Below are positions 38,655-50,696 of a DNA stretch of 64,000 nt, piece by piece. The DNA comes from CALZJC01 sp963781065. Its GTDB lineage: Bacteria > Acidobacteriota > Thermoanaerobaculia > Multivoradales > JAHEKO01. Each line of letters opens with the position of its first letter. Position 1 is the stretch's first letter. The stretch is from assembly GCA_963781065.1 (NCBI GenBank), contig CAWAET010000010.1, positions 15,071-79,070 on the forward strand, read 5' to 3'. The position numbers and the translations under genes are program-made. The notes beneath the pieces are model-generated. The model made no database searches, had not been told where the DNA came from, and was given only the letters and a program-made list of their open reading frames with translations.

Positions 38655-40790
38655 ATGTTCTCTTGTCTCTTTCACCGAGTTAAGTCGAGCCCTTTGCAGG
38701 TTTCCACAGCCGCGGTGATTCTCTTGTCGACTCCCGTATCGCTGGCCGTGCCACTGCCCCCCTTCTTGCCGGACGCGGATCTTACGCTGACTGAGCCGAC
38801 GCCGATCGTAGAGAACTGGTTTGGCTACGCTATAGCCGAAGAGAGTGATCAAGTGCTTGTCAGTGTGACCGGAGATTTCGCGTTCTATTCGGGGGTCGCC
38901 TACCTGTTCGATCCCCCGAACGCCACACCGCTTCAGACCTTCCACAATCCGAGCCCCCATATCGACAGTTTCTTTGGTGCCGCTCTGGCGTTGAAGGGGG
39001 ACGACGTCTTCGTTTCGGCTCCGGAAGACAGCGAATCGAGTCCCTATGCCGGCGCCGTCTACCGGTTCGATCGGACGACCGGCGCGGTAGCCCCCGGGCC
39101 GCCTTATCGCAGTCCAGAGCCGGGAGAGTGGCAGGAATTCGGGTCGGCGCTCCTGGTGCTCGGCGACCACCTCTTCGTCGGCGAGGAGAACGCCTCACCG
39201 TCGGGGTCGACCGGCTCCGGGACCGTCTGGGCCTTCGATCTGGTCAACGGCGGACCACCGGCCGCGATTGTCAAGCCGGCGCCACTCCAGGGTGGCGAGT
39301 CCTTCGGTCACGCTTTAGCAGCCGTCAGCGGAATGCTCGTCGTCGGCGCTCCCCGAGACAGCAGGGACGGTATGGCCCAGGCCGGTGCCGCCTATGTGTT
39401 CGACGGTGCGAGCCTTGCCCCCCTGGGGCCGATCGGCAATCCGCACCCCTCTGAGTACGATCGCTTCGGCGCGGCTCTGGCAGCACTTGGGGCACAGGTC
39501 ATCATCGGCTCGCCGCTTGACTATGACGCGGTTTCGATGGATCGGCCGGGTGCCGCCTATCTTTTTGACCTTGCCGGCACCCTCCAAGGCCAGTTCTTGA
39601 ACCCGACGCCGGAGTATCTGGACCGTTTCGGCCAAGCTGTAGCCGGGGTCGAAAGTGGGGCCTTGATCGGGGCCTTCTGGGATGACGAGTTCGGGACGGA
39701 TGCGGGCGCGGTCCACGTGTTCGATGTGACGGGCAACCATCTGCAGACGTTGGCAAGTCCGTCGCCCGCCGCCGATGGAATGTTCGGGTGGAGCGTGGGC
39801 CAGTCCGGAAGCACTGTCTTCGTCGGAGCCATCGGGGCCGAAATTGGGGGCATCAGCCAGGCCGGCGCCGTCTATCGCTTCAGCCGGGACTCGGATGGGG
39901 ACGGGTTGACCGACGCCGTCGACAACTGCCCCTTCGATGCCAACCCTGCTCAATCAGACGCAGACGGACAGGACGGTGGCGACCTGTGCGATCCGTGTCC
40001 GTCCGACCCCGAGGACGCCTGCGTGTCTGGTGGATCTGCGGCACAGGAGATGACCCCAGAAAGCGGCGGGGAACTCGAGACCAGCAGCGACAACGGGCAG
40101 ATGATCATGGAAGTCCAACCCGAAGATCTCAGCACCCCCGAGACCCTGTCGGCGACCGAACTCGACATCGAGGATCCGGCCGTGGACTTGACTCTCGGAC
40201 CGTCTGCAGCACTGGGCGAGGCGGTGATCGAGTTCGATCTGGAGCCCGACGGGTTGAGTTTCACCAACCCCGTCTCGGTCACGATCATGGCAGATGTGTC
40301 AGCCCTGACTCCGCAGCAGAGAGACGAACTCGATCTTTACCTCAACACGGGACTAGGGACTTTCGAACTGCTAGCCGGCTCGGCCTGTTCAGTGGTCGAG
40401 GGTCCGGAAAATGTGTTCACGGCAACCTGTACGGCAGGGTTGGATCACTTCTCGATTCTGGCGCTCGTAGCTCCTAGGGATAGCGACCGGGATGGCGTGC
40501 CGGATGAGTTTAGCGGGGAGATCGACCTCTGTCCCGGGACTCTGATCCCCGAGAGCGTGCCAACTCGGCGACTCGGTAGGAATCGCTGGGCCCTGATTGA
40601 TGAGGATGGAGTATTCGACACGCGCCCTTCCAGCGGAAACAGCTCGTGGACACCATTCACCATCGAGATGACCTCCGGGTGCTCCTGCGAGCAGATTATC
40701 GAAGAGCTCAGCCTCGGCCAGGGACACGTCAAGTTCGGCTGCAGCACCGGGGCGATGAAGCGGTGGGTTCACTTGGCCCGACGTCCCTGA
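38655..40790 (+). CDS. Secreted FG-GAP repeat protein with TSP3-like and conserved C-terminal domain
   Basis: An intact 711-aa protein with GGGAGG 7 bases before ATG 38655. The signal peptide is LQVSTAAVILLSTPVSLAVP. Seven FG-GAP/integrin-alpha-like blades follow, each with a FGxALA/VxGxxVxVGAP core (FFGAALALKGDDVFVSAPED, FGHALAAVSGMLVVGAPRDS). A Ca-binding thrombospondin type-3 stretch (DSDGDGLTDAVDNCPFDANP) leads to an all-beta region. The last about 90 aa (DLCPGTLIPESVPTRRLGRN, GCSCEQIIEELSLGQGHVKF, GAMKRWV) look like a conserved surface-retention or assembly domain. The G+C content is lower than that of its neighbours, and no indels are present. Confidence 0.78.
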   Translation: MFSCLFHRVKSSPLQVSTAAVILLSTPVSLAVPLPPFLPDADLTLTEPTPIVENWFGYAIAEESDQVLVSVTGDFAFYSGVAYLFDPPNATPLQTFHNPSPHIDSFFGAALALKGDDVFVSAPEDSESSPYAGAVYRFDRTTGAVAPGPPYRSPEPGEWQEFGSALLVLGDHLFVGEENASPSGSTGSGTVWAFDLVNGGPPAAIVKPAPLQGGESFGHALAAVSGMLVVGAPRDSRDGMAQAGAAYVFDGASLAPLGPIGNPHPSEYDRFGAALAALGAQVIIGSPLDYDAVSMDRPGAAYLFDLAGTLQGQFLNPTPEYLDRFGQAVAGVESGALIGAFWDDEFGTDAGAVHVFDVTGNHLQTLASPSPAADGMFGWSVGQSGSTVFVGAIGAEIGGISQAGAVYRFSRDSDGDGLTDAVDNCPFDANPAQSDADGQDGGDLCDPCPSDPEDACVSGGSAAQEMTPESGGELETSSDNGQMIMEVQPEDLSTPETLSATELDIEDPAVDLTLGPSAALGEAVIEFDLEPDGLSFTNPVSVTIMADVSALTPQQRDELDLYLNTGLGTFELLAGSACSVVEGPENVFTATCTAGLDHFSILALVAPRDSDRDGVPDEFSGEIDLCPGTLIPESVPTRRLGRNRWALIDEDGVFDTRPSSGNSSWTPFTIEMTSGCSCEQIIEELSLGQGHVKFGCSTGAMKRWVHLARRP

Positions 40791-40885
40791 GGACCTTCCC
40801 CGTTCGGACGGAGCCTCGTGCGCTATCCGAGCTTCTCCACCAGCGAGAACAACCAACCATCAACACGAAGGAATGGGAGAACGCC

Positions 40886-42268
40886 ATGAGCACTGGAACA
40901 CACGTCGGCGCCTCGTACCGGGTCGGTGAATGGCTGCCGTCGGACCACGACGCACTGGTCGCGTGGATCGAAAAGCAGGCCGACAAGGCCGAGAGACTGA
41001 GCGCTCCCCTGGAACCCGTGCTCCAGGACTTCAAGAAGCTCATCGAGTCCAACGCCGAGATCTACATGCTGTTCAACCAGATGTTCACCCAGGTGCCATC
41101 GAAGCCTCCGTACAACCGCAACCCAGCGGGCAAGCCGCAGATCCGGGATTACCACCAGATGTTGGCGGTGCTGAACCTGATACTGACCCACACGCCGACA
41201 TACAACGACACGGGTGTCGTCGGGTTCCCGATCAATGCGATCCTCGACTGGTCGATGGGCACCGAGGCCGGGTACGCCGCGTTCTTGCACCCCGATGTCA
41301 ACTCCATGCTGAAGAAAGTGCTCAACGAGTTCGGCTGCTTCCTCAAGTCCCCCGAGTCGCAATATGCGATCAACGAAGATCCCGAGCGAGGATGGCTCGG
41401 AGCGAACGCCATACAGGCGATGGTGAAGATGCTGCCGGCAGTGCCGGGTTCGGGTGAGCTCAACTACTGGGATCGCGAGTTGACCGACTCGCAGGCCACC
41501 GATGTCTTCATCGGGACCTTCGAGTGCGATCCGCACGCGGACCACTGGGGCTTCGGCTGCTGGGATGAGTTCTTCACGCGCACCTTCCGCAAAGGGCAAC
41601 GGCCCGTCGCGTCCCCCGGCGACGACCATGTGATCGCCAACGCCTGCGAGTCGGCCCCGTACAACCTGGTCAGGGGCGCAAAGGAGATGGACCGTTTCTG
41701 GATCAAGGGTCAGCCCTACTCGATCCGCCACATGCTCGACGGCGACTTCGTCGACCACTTTGTCGGCGGCACGATCTATCAGGCGTTTCTCAGCGCCAAG
41801 AGCTATCACTGCTGGAACAGCCCGATCTCGGGTACCGTCGTCAAGAAGCGGATAGTCGACGGCACGTACTACTCGGAAATCCCGTCGGAGGGTTTCTACA
41901 ACCCTCTGCACACGGGTGATACGGATGAGTCGTCGCAGACGCCGGATCTGGCCGGCCCCAACGACTCGCAGGGGTACATCAGCGAGGTCGCCACGCGCGC
42001 GCTGATTTTCATCGAGAATTCCACGGTCGGCCTGATGTGCTTCATGCCGATCGGCATGGCCGAGGTGTCCTCCTGCGAGATCGACGTGGTCGAGGGACAA
42101 CAGATCGAGAAAGGCGCGCCGATCGGGCGCTTCCACTTCGGCGGTTCGTCACACTGCCTGTTCTTCGGCCCTGACATCGACCTCGACTTCGATCTGCACG
42201 GTCAGGCTCCGAGCCTGAGCTCGCACAACATCCCGGTCCGAGACCGGATCGCCGTCGTCCGATCGTAG
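40886..42268 (+). CDS. PsiD-like phosphatidylserine decarboxylase-family pyruvoyl enzyme
   Basis: A 460-aa protein. The start MSTGTHVGASYRVGEWLPSD at ATG 40886 follows GGGAGA. The N-terminal part (YRVGEWLPSDHDALVAWIEK, LFNQMFTQVPSKPPYNRNPA, IRDYHQMLAVLNLILTHTPT) matches the N-terminal domain found in the PSD-related branch that includes fungal aromatic amino acid decarboxylase PsiD. The C-terminal half is the PSD fold (FWIKGQPYSIRHMLDGDFVD, CWNSPISGTVVKKRIVDGTY). It ends with the self-cleavage motif in IGRFHFGGSSHCLFFGPDI, where the Ser would become the pyruvoyl group. The substrate may be an aromatic amino acid rather than phosphatidylserine. A short hairpin (GGCCT/AGGCC) overlaps the stop. 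Confidence 0.82.
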   Translation: MSTGTHVGASYRVGEWLPSDHDALVAWIEKQADKAERLSAPLEPVLQDFKKLIESNAEIYMLFNQMFTQVPSKPPYNRNPAGKPQIRDYHQMLAVLNLILTHTPTYNDTGVVGFPINAILDWSMGTEAGYAAFLHPDVNSMLKKVLNEFGCFLKSPESQYAINEDPERGWLGANAIQAMVKMLPAVPGSGELNYWDRELTDSQATDVFIGTFECDPHADHWGFGCWDEFFTRTFRKGQRPVASPGDDHVIANACESAPYNLVRGAKEMDRFWIKGQPYSIRHMLDGDFVDHFVGGTIYQAFLSAKSYHCWNSPISGTVVKKRIVDGTYYSEIPSEGFYNPLHTGDTDESSQTPDLAGPNDSQGYISEVATRALIFIENSTVGLMCFMPIGMAEVSSCEIDVVEGQQIEKGAPIGRFHFGGSSHCLFFGPDIDLDFDLHGQAPSLSSHNIPVRDRIAVVRS

Positions 42269-42491
42269 GCCTCAGCCAGGCCGTTTCTCGTCGGTCGCCG
42301 AGTAGCCGGATCGGGCCACACCAGCCCCTTGCGCGGCAAGACGCCGAGGTCGCCTCGCTTCGTCACCTGGCAGCGTCTGGCCGAGTCTGATCCCAGAATG
42401 ACTGGCTAGGGCCGGCTCTCCCCTCCTCGAGGGAATCGCTCCGGAGCGGCGTCGACAGAGTCGGCGGCGCTCCCACCGACCTCCCGGCCCC

Positions 42492-42517
42492 GCACCAAGC
42501 CCACCAGGGCTTGGTGC
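42492..42517 (-). terminator. Hairpin directly after tRNA-Leu
   Basis: GCACCAAGC and GCTTGGTGC are perfect 9-bp arms with an 8-nt loop (42492-42500 and 42509-42517). On the minus strand the 5' arm is made of the last bases of the tRNA including CCA, so the downstream DNA is complementary to the tRNA 3' end. It may serve as terminator or processing site; no U-run follows. Confidence 0.45.
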
Positions 42518-42595
42518 CGGAGCCGGGAATCGAACCCGGACGCCTTGCGGCGGGGGATTTTAAGTCCCCTGCGTCTGCCATTCCGCCACTCCGGC
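42512..42595 (-). tRNA. tRNA-Leu (anticodon UAA)
   Basis: The acceptor stem is GCCGGAG/CTCCGGC, with discriminator A and encoded CCA (42514-42512). The D-arm is GGCGGAATGGC, the anticodon arm GGGGA-CTTAAAA-TCCCC gives anticodon TAA, and the T-arm is CCGGG-TTCGATT-CCCGG. The variable arm is long enough for class II (CGCCGCAAGGCG region), as expected for Leu. The rest of the 42269-42825 intergenic region holds no gene I can support; TATATC near 42741 may be a -10 for the downstream gene. Confidence 0.95.
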
Positions 42596-42825
42596 TGGCC
42601 GAATTCTACCGCCGGCCCGGCCTGCGGGCGCGGCCGCGACCGCTTCTCTCCCCCGGCGCCGGCAGGCCGGGCGCGCTCGCGGGACCTGCTCTCCGCACGG
42701 CCGCGAGACCCGTTCTGGATTGGGCCGCGATCGCCTCGGCCTATATCAGCCGCCGCCCCTCCCTACCCTATTGAGACAGAGGAAAACCGGGCCCGGGACC
42801 GGCGGCGAAAGAAGGGGGCTCGACG

Positions 42826-43296
42826 ATGATCCAAACCGAGATGGACCCGACCAGCAAAGCACGATCCAGCCTGATCACCTACGGCAGCGGCAGCCTGGAG
42901 CTGAACCTGGCCCTGCGGCCGCGGGCGGTGGGGCCGAGCCTGGAGCTCGCCGGTGCGCTGGTCGACCGTGAGAGCGGCGGGTTGCGCGACGTTCCGGCCT
43001 ATCTGTTGCGCGGCAGCCGCATCCTCGACGAGGCGCAGACCGACGAGAAGGGTGTGTTTCACTTGCGCACCGGCCTCAAAGAGGGGCTGCGGATCTGCCT
43101 GCTGCTGAACGACGACCGGATGGTCGAGCTGGAGCTGGGGCACCGCCGCAGCGGCCGGCAAGAGGAACTGGGACGTCCAACCCACCGGCCGGTCCTCGTA
43201 GGACCCAGGCGGCGCACTCCGGCCCAGAACTCGAAGTCTCCGGGGTCATTTCCGGGGATGACCGGAACGAAGCTCCGAAACCCTCGGCGAGGCTGA
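42826..43296 (+). CDS. Hypothetical protein with carboxypeptidase-regulatory-like segment
   Basis: The open frame is 156 aa, from MIQTEMDPTSKARSSLITYG. Residues about 35-105 (LELAGALVDRESGGLRDVPA, then DEKGVFHLRTGLKEGLRICL) have the strand pattern of a transthyretin-like CarboxypepD_reg domain (GxVxDxxxGxxxxVxxxLxxxxxxxxxxTDxxGxFxL). The last about 50 residues are low-complexity basic sequence and may be out of frame after an undetected indel near 43150. No signal peptide is seen. Some ECF sigma or anti-sigma loci encode proteins of this kind, but nothing here shows that link. Confidence 0.5.
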   Translation: MIQTEMDPTSKARSSLITYGSGSLELNLALRPRAVGPSLELAGALVDRESGGLRDVPAYLLRGSRILDEAQTDEKGVFHLRTGLKEGLRICLLLNDDRMVELELGHRRSGRQEELGRPTHRPVLVGPRRRTPAQNSKSPGSFPGMTGTKLRNPRRG

Positions 43297-43335
43297 AGCG
43301 CAACCGCCCTCGAAGCGGAAAGAACAGTGTAGCCG

Positions 43336-45198
43336 TCAGCGATGAAGCTCGATCTCGTCGATCAGAAAGGCTCCCCCGGCCGTGCCCCACGAGCCTCCGG
43401 GCAGGCCCATCAGCAGGCCGTTGACCACCTGCAGCTCGGTGTCGAGGTCGGCGGTCTGCAGCCTCAGCCGGCCGTCGACGAGGAGGCGAACCCGCCCGCT
43501 GTCGTGTCCCGGGCCGCTCGATGCCCGCCAGTCGACCTCGATCCGGACGCCTCGCAAGGGCGGCAGGCGGGTCTTGCCGATCTCTCGCCAGTTCGCGCCG
43601 CCCTCCTCCCAGGCCGACAGCCAGAGCCAGTACTGGTCGCGCTCCGGCTCCTCCTCGAGGCTCAGGCGCACCAGGTCGCGGGTCGGGCCGTAGAGGTTCA
43701 TCAACTCGACCCGCTGCCCGCCCAGGCTCACCCGGTTGGCCGCCAGGTGGAAGGTCAGCGACACGGTGGGTTCGCGGTGCGGGTGGCGGGCCCGGACCAT
43801 CGAACGTTTCGTAGTGCCGTCGACCGCGACTTCGAGACCAAAGCCGGTCTCGGCGAGGCCCGGGCTGACCACCTCCACGTTGCCGGTGGCCCAGGACAGG
43901 CCTGAGGTGTCTCCGTTCTCGAAGTCGGCCGCCACGATCGGCGCGCGGGGGAAGACCTGCACCAGACCCGCCGACGGATGGCCGATGACGACCTCGCGCG
44001 GGCCGATCGCCACGGACTCGGCCGGCTCGGTGACCTCGGGGTTGGACAGCCGGGCGACCGGGCTCCAGGAATAGTTGGTCGGCACATGGCGCTCGAAGAC
44101 CAGCGCGCCGAAGGCATACTCCGGCGGGTCGGCCGGCCGGAACGCCGCGGAGACCGCCGCGGTCCTGCCCCTGACGGCGACGTCCGACACCACTTGGAGA
44201 TCAACCGCCGGATCCCGCAGGCGGGTGCTCAGTCCCCAACGGTTCCTGCCGTTTCGGTTGCGCACGAAGACCCGCGCGGCGCAGCTGGGCTGGTCTGAGC
44301 CGCCGGCCACCAACAGGTCGCCGTCGAGGCTCAGCCGGCGGGCCCACTCGCGCTCCCAGTCACTCCCGAGCGGGGTCGGCGCCTCTCGGTGGACGATCTG
44401 CAGCCAGCTCGCTGCTTCCTCGTCGTCGTCCTCGACGAGATCGAACAGCGTCAGGTTGCTCGCCGAGGGCGAGTACTTTCGATCCTGCCAGCCGCCCACC
44501 GCCAGCGTCCGGCCGCTGAGGGCGACCTCGTAGCCGAAGTAGAAGGTGAAGCCTACCCCGACACCCTGCCTGGGGTTTGCGATCATCTCCTCGACGCCCC
44601 ACCAACTGCGGATCGGCAGGTCGCGCCGGTGCACGTAGACGGCCTCGGCGCCCGGCGCGCCGGCGGCAAGCCGCCCGGCGCTCGCGGCAACCGATCTGCC
44701 GAGGTACGACCGCTCCTCCAGGCCCTGCGGCACCAGGGTGCGGACGCGGCCCCAATTGGTGGCTCCACCCCGCGCCCGGTAGAAGACGTAGGAGCAGCCG
44801 GCCGCGTAGTCGCGCGACTCCTCGTAGGGCGCGCCGGCAACCAGGGTGTCGCCGTCCAGCGCCACCGCGGCGCCGAAGTCTTCGTAGGTCGAGGGATTGA
44901 CTCCCGAGACGACCTGCGCCAGCCGCCAGCCCTGGGCGGTGCCGGGCCGCCGCTCGTAGACGTACACCACTCCGCCCTCTGGCGAGTTCGGAACACCCAC
45001 CGCCAGGGCGTTATCGGACACCGCCACCGAGGCGCCGAAGCCGCGGTCGATCTCCGGCGCCGGGGCGCGCAGCACGATCGGCGCACCGAACTCCTCGGCG
45101 GACAGCGCTCCGGCGGCCACGATCGCGCACACGAGGACCACGGCTGCCCGAGCCGGTGGCGAGCCCGCTGCCTGTCTCCCTGCCCTTGCGCTCATCAC
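43336..45198 (-). CDS. Secreted FG-GAP repeat protein under riboswitch control
   Basis: An intact 620-aa protein with GAGGAGG upstream of ATG 45198. The signal peptide is AAVVLVCAIVAAGALSAEE. FG-GAP-like blades fill the first about 400 residues (GFGASVAVSDNALAVGVPNS, DFGAAVALDGDTLVAGAPYE, YLGRSVAASAGRLAAGAPGA, ARRLSLDGDLLVAGGSDQP). The C-terminal about 200 residues (ADFENGDTSGLSWATGNVEV and on to GGAFLIDEIELHR) form a jelly-roll-like domain of the kind that ends many secreted acidobacterial proteins. A GEMM-type aptamer and promoter site 5 lie in its leader, parallel to the 25626 gene. A surface or matrix role is inferred, not shown. Confidence 0.72.
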   Translation of the reverse strand: MMSARAGRQAAGSPPARAAVVLVCAIVAAGALSAEEFGAPIVLRAPAPEIDRGFGASVAVSDNALAVGVPNSPEGGVVYVYERRPGTAQGWRLAQVVSGVNPSTYEDFGAAVALDGDTLVAGAPYEESRDYAAGCSYVFYRARGGATNWGRVRTLVPQGLEERSYLGRSVAASAGRLAAGAPGAEAVYVHRRDLPIRSWWGVEEMIANPRQGVGVGFTFYFGYEVALSGRTLAVGGWQDRKYSPSASNLTLFDLVEDDDEEAASWLQIVHREAPTPLGSDWEREWARRLSLDGDLLVAGGSDQPSCAARVFVRNRNGRNRWGLSTRLRDPAVDLQVVSDVAVRGRTAAVSAAFRPADPPEYAFGALVFERHVPTNYSWSPVARLSNPEVTEPAESVAIGPREVVIGHPSAGLVQVFPRAPIVAADFENGDTSGLSWATGNVEVVSPGLAETGFGLEVAVDGTTKRSMVRARHPHREPTVSLTFHLAANRVSLGGQRVELMNLYGPTRDLVRLSLEEEPERDQYWLWLSAWEEGGANWREIGKTRLPPLRGVRIEVDWRASSGPGHDSGRVRLLVDGRLRLQTADLDTELQVVNGLLMGLPGGSWGTAGGAFLIDEIELHR

Positions 45199-45239
45199 TG
45201 CCTCCTCTCACCCGCCCGTGCGTAACTGCCCGGGTCTCC

Positions 45240-45360
45240 GCCTTTCGGCAGCCCGGCGATCTTGCAGGCAGACGCGATCGGGTTGGGACCGGCAGCGCGC
45301 TGGAAACGAGGACCCGTGGCTTTGCGCCACCCGCTTTCGCGGGTTTGGCCCTTGTCGTGG
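45240..45360 (-). promoter_or_regulatory. GEMM (cyclic di-GMP-I class) riboswitch
   Basis: Minus strand: GGGCCAAA, hairpin CCCGC-GAAA-GCGGG, UGGCGCAAAGCCACGGGUCC, a second helix, then GCCGGGCUGCCGAAAGG. All the hallmark GEMM-I elements are there: GNRA tetraloop, CGCAAAGCCACGGG and the GCCGGGCUGCCG helix. The start codon of the FG-GAP gene is about 40 nt downstream. It is the better-preserved of the copies in this window. Confidence 0.87.
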
Positions 45361-45367
45361 CTGCCCC

Positions 45368-45412
45368 AGATTACGGAGAGAGTCACGGGCCTCGCACCAC
45401 CCTGGGGGGTGG
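45368..45412 (-). promoter_or_regulatory. Inverted-repeat promoter, site 5 (upstream of riboswitch)
   Basis: Minus strand: CCACCC-CCCA-GGGTGG (45412-45397), a 21-bp spacer, then CGTAATCT (45375-45368), immediately upstream of the aptamer. Spacing and box are identical to those of site 1. Confidence 0.55.
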
Positions 45413-45507
45413 GCGCACCGCGAGCCCTGAAGCCGCAGATCACGGTCGACCGCACACGACCCTATTCGACGGGTCGCTGACTGGGCGAATGGGACCGCCA
45501 GAACGCA

Positions 45508-45535
45508 CGAAGGGGGCCCAATCGGGCCCCCTTCG
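45508..45535. terminator. Strong hairpin terminator
   Basis: CGAAGGGGGCCC, a 4-nt loop AATC, then GGGCCCCCTTCG: a perfect 12-bp stem 34 bp beyond the stop of the giant peptidase gene ending at 45569. There is no clear U-run, so it may act as a rho-independent-like or stabilising hairpin. Confidence 0.6.
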
Positions 45536-45568
45536 GCGGTTGTTGTGGGTTGGAGGTGTTGTCGTCGC

Positions 45569-50401
<4,833 letters not shown>

Positions 50402-50512
50402 TTTTTCTCCCATGTTGGCTCTGTCCGATTAAAGGAATCCTGACCGATTCTGCAATCGTCCCCAGGACTGCCGATCTACCCCCTGCGAAAAACTGTCTTC
50501 CGAGACAGCGGG

Positions 50513-50541
50513 AAGATACACAGATCGAGCCTCGAGCGCAA
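50513..50541 (-). promoter_or_regulatory. Promoter of peptidase B
   Basis: Minus strand: TTGCGC (50541-50536), 17 bp, TATCTT (50518-50513). Spacing and -10 are the same as those of the paralogous gene's promoter. The leader below it has hairpins CTTCC/GGAAG (about 50497-50516) and CGATT-GCAG-AATCG (about 50444-50458). Nothing else is seen in 50402-50696. Confidence 0.55.
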
Positions 50542-50696
50542 GTCCGCACCGAAAGGTTTTTGGCAAGACAGCGAGCCGCCAACCGAAGAGACGGTCCGCG
50601 GTGGGCCGGGCCTCGACCGGCCGCGCGTCCGCGCACGAAGGCACCGACCGCGGGCGGGGGTGGCCCCGGCCCCGCGATCGGCAGGCGTGCCGAGCC

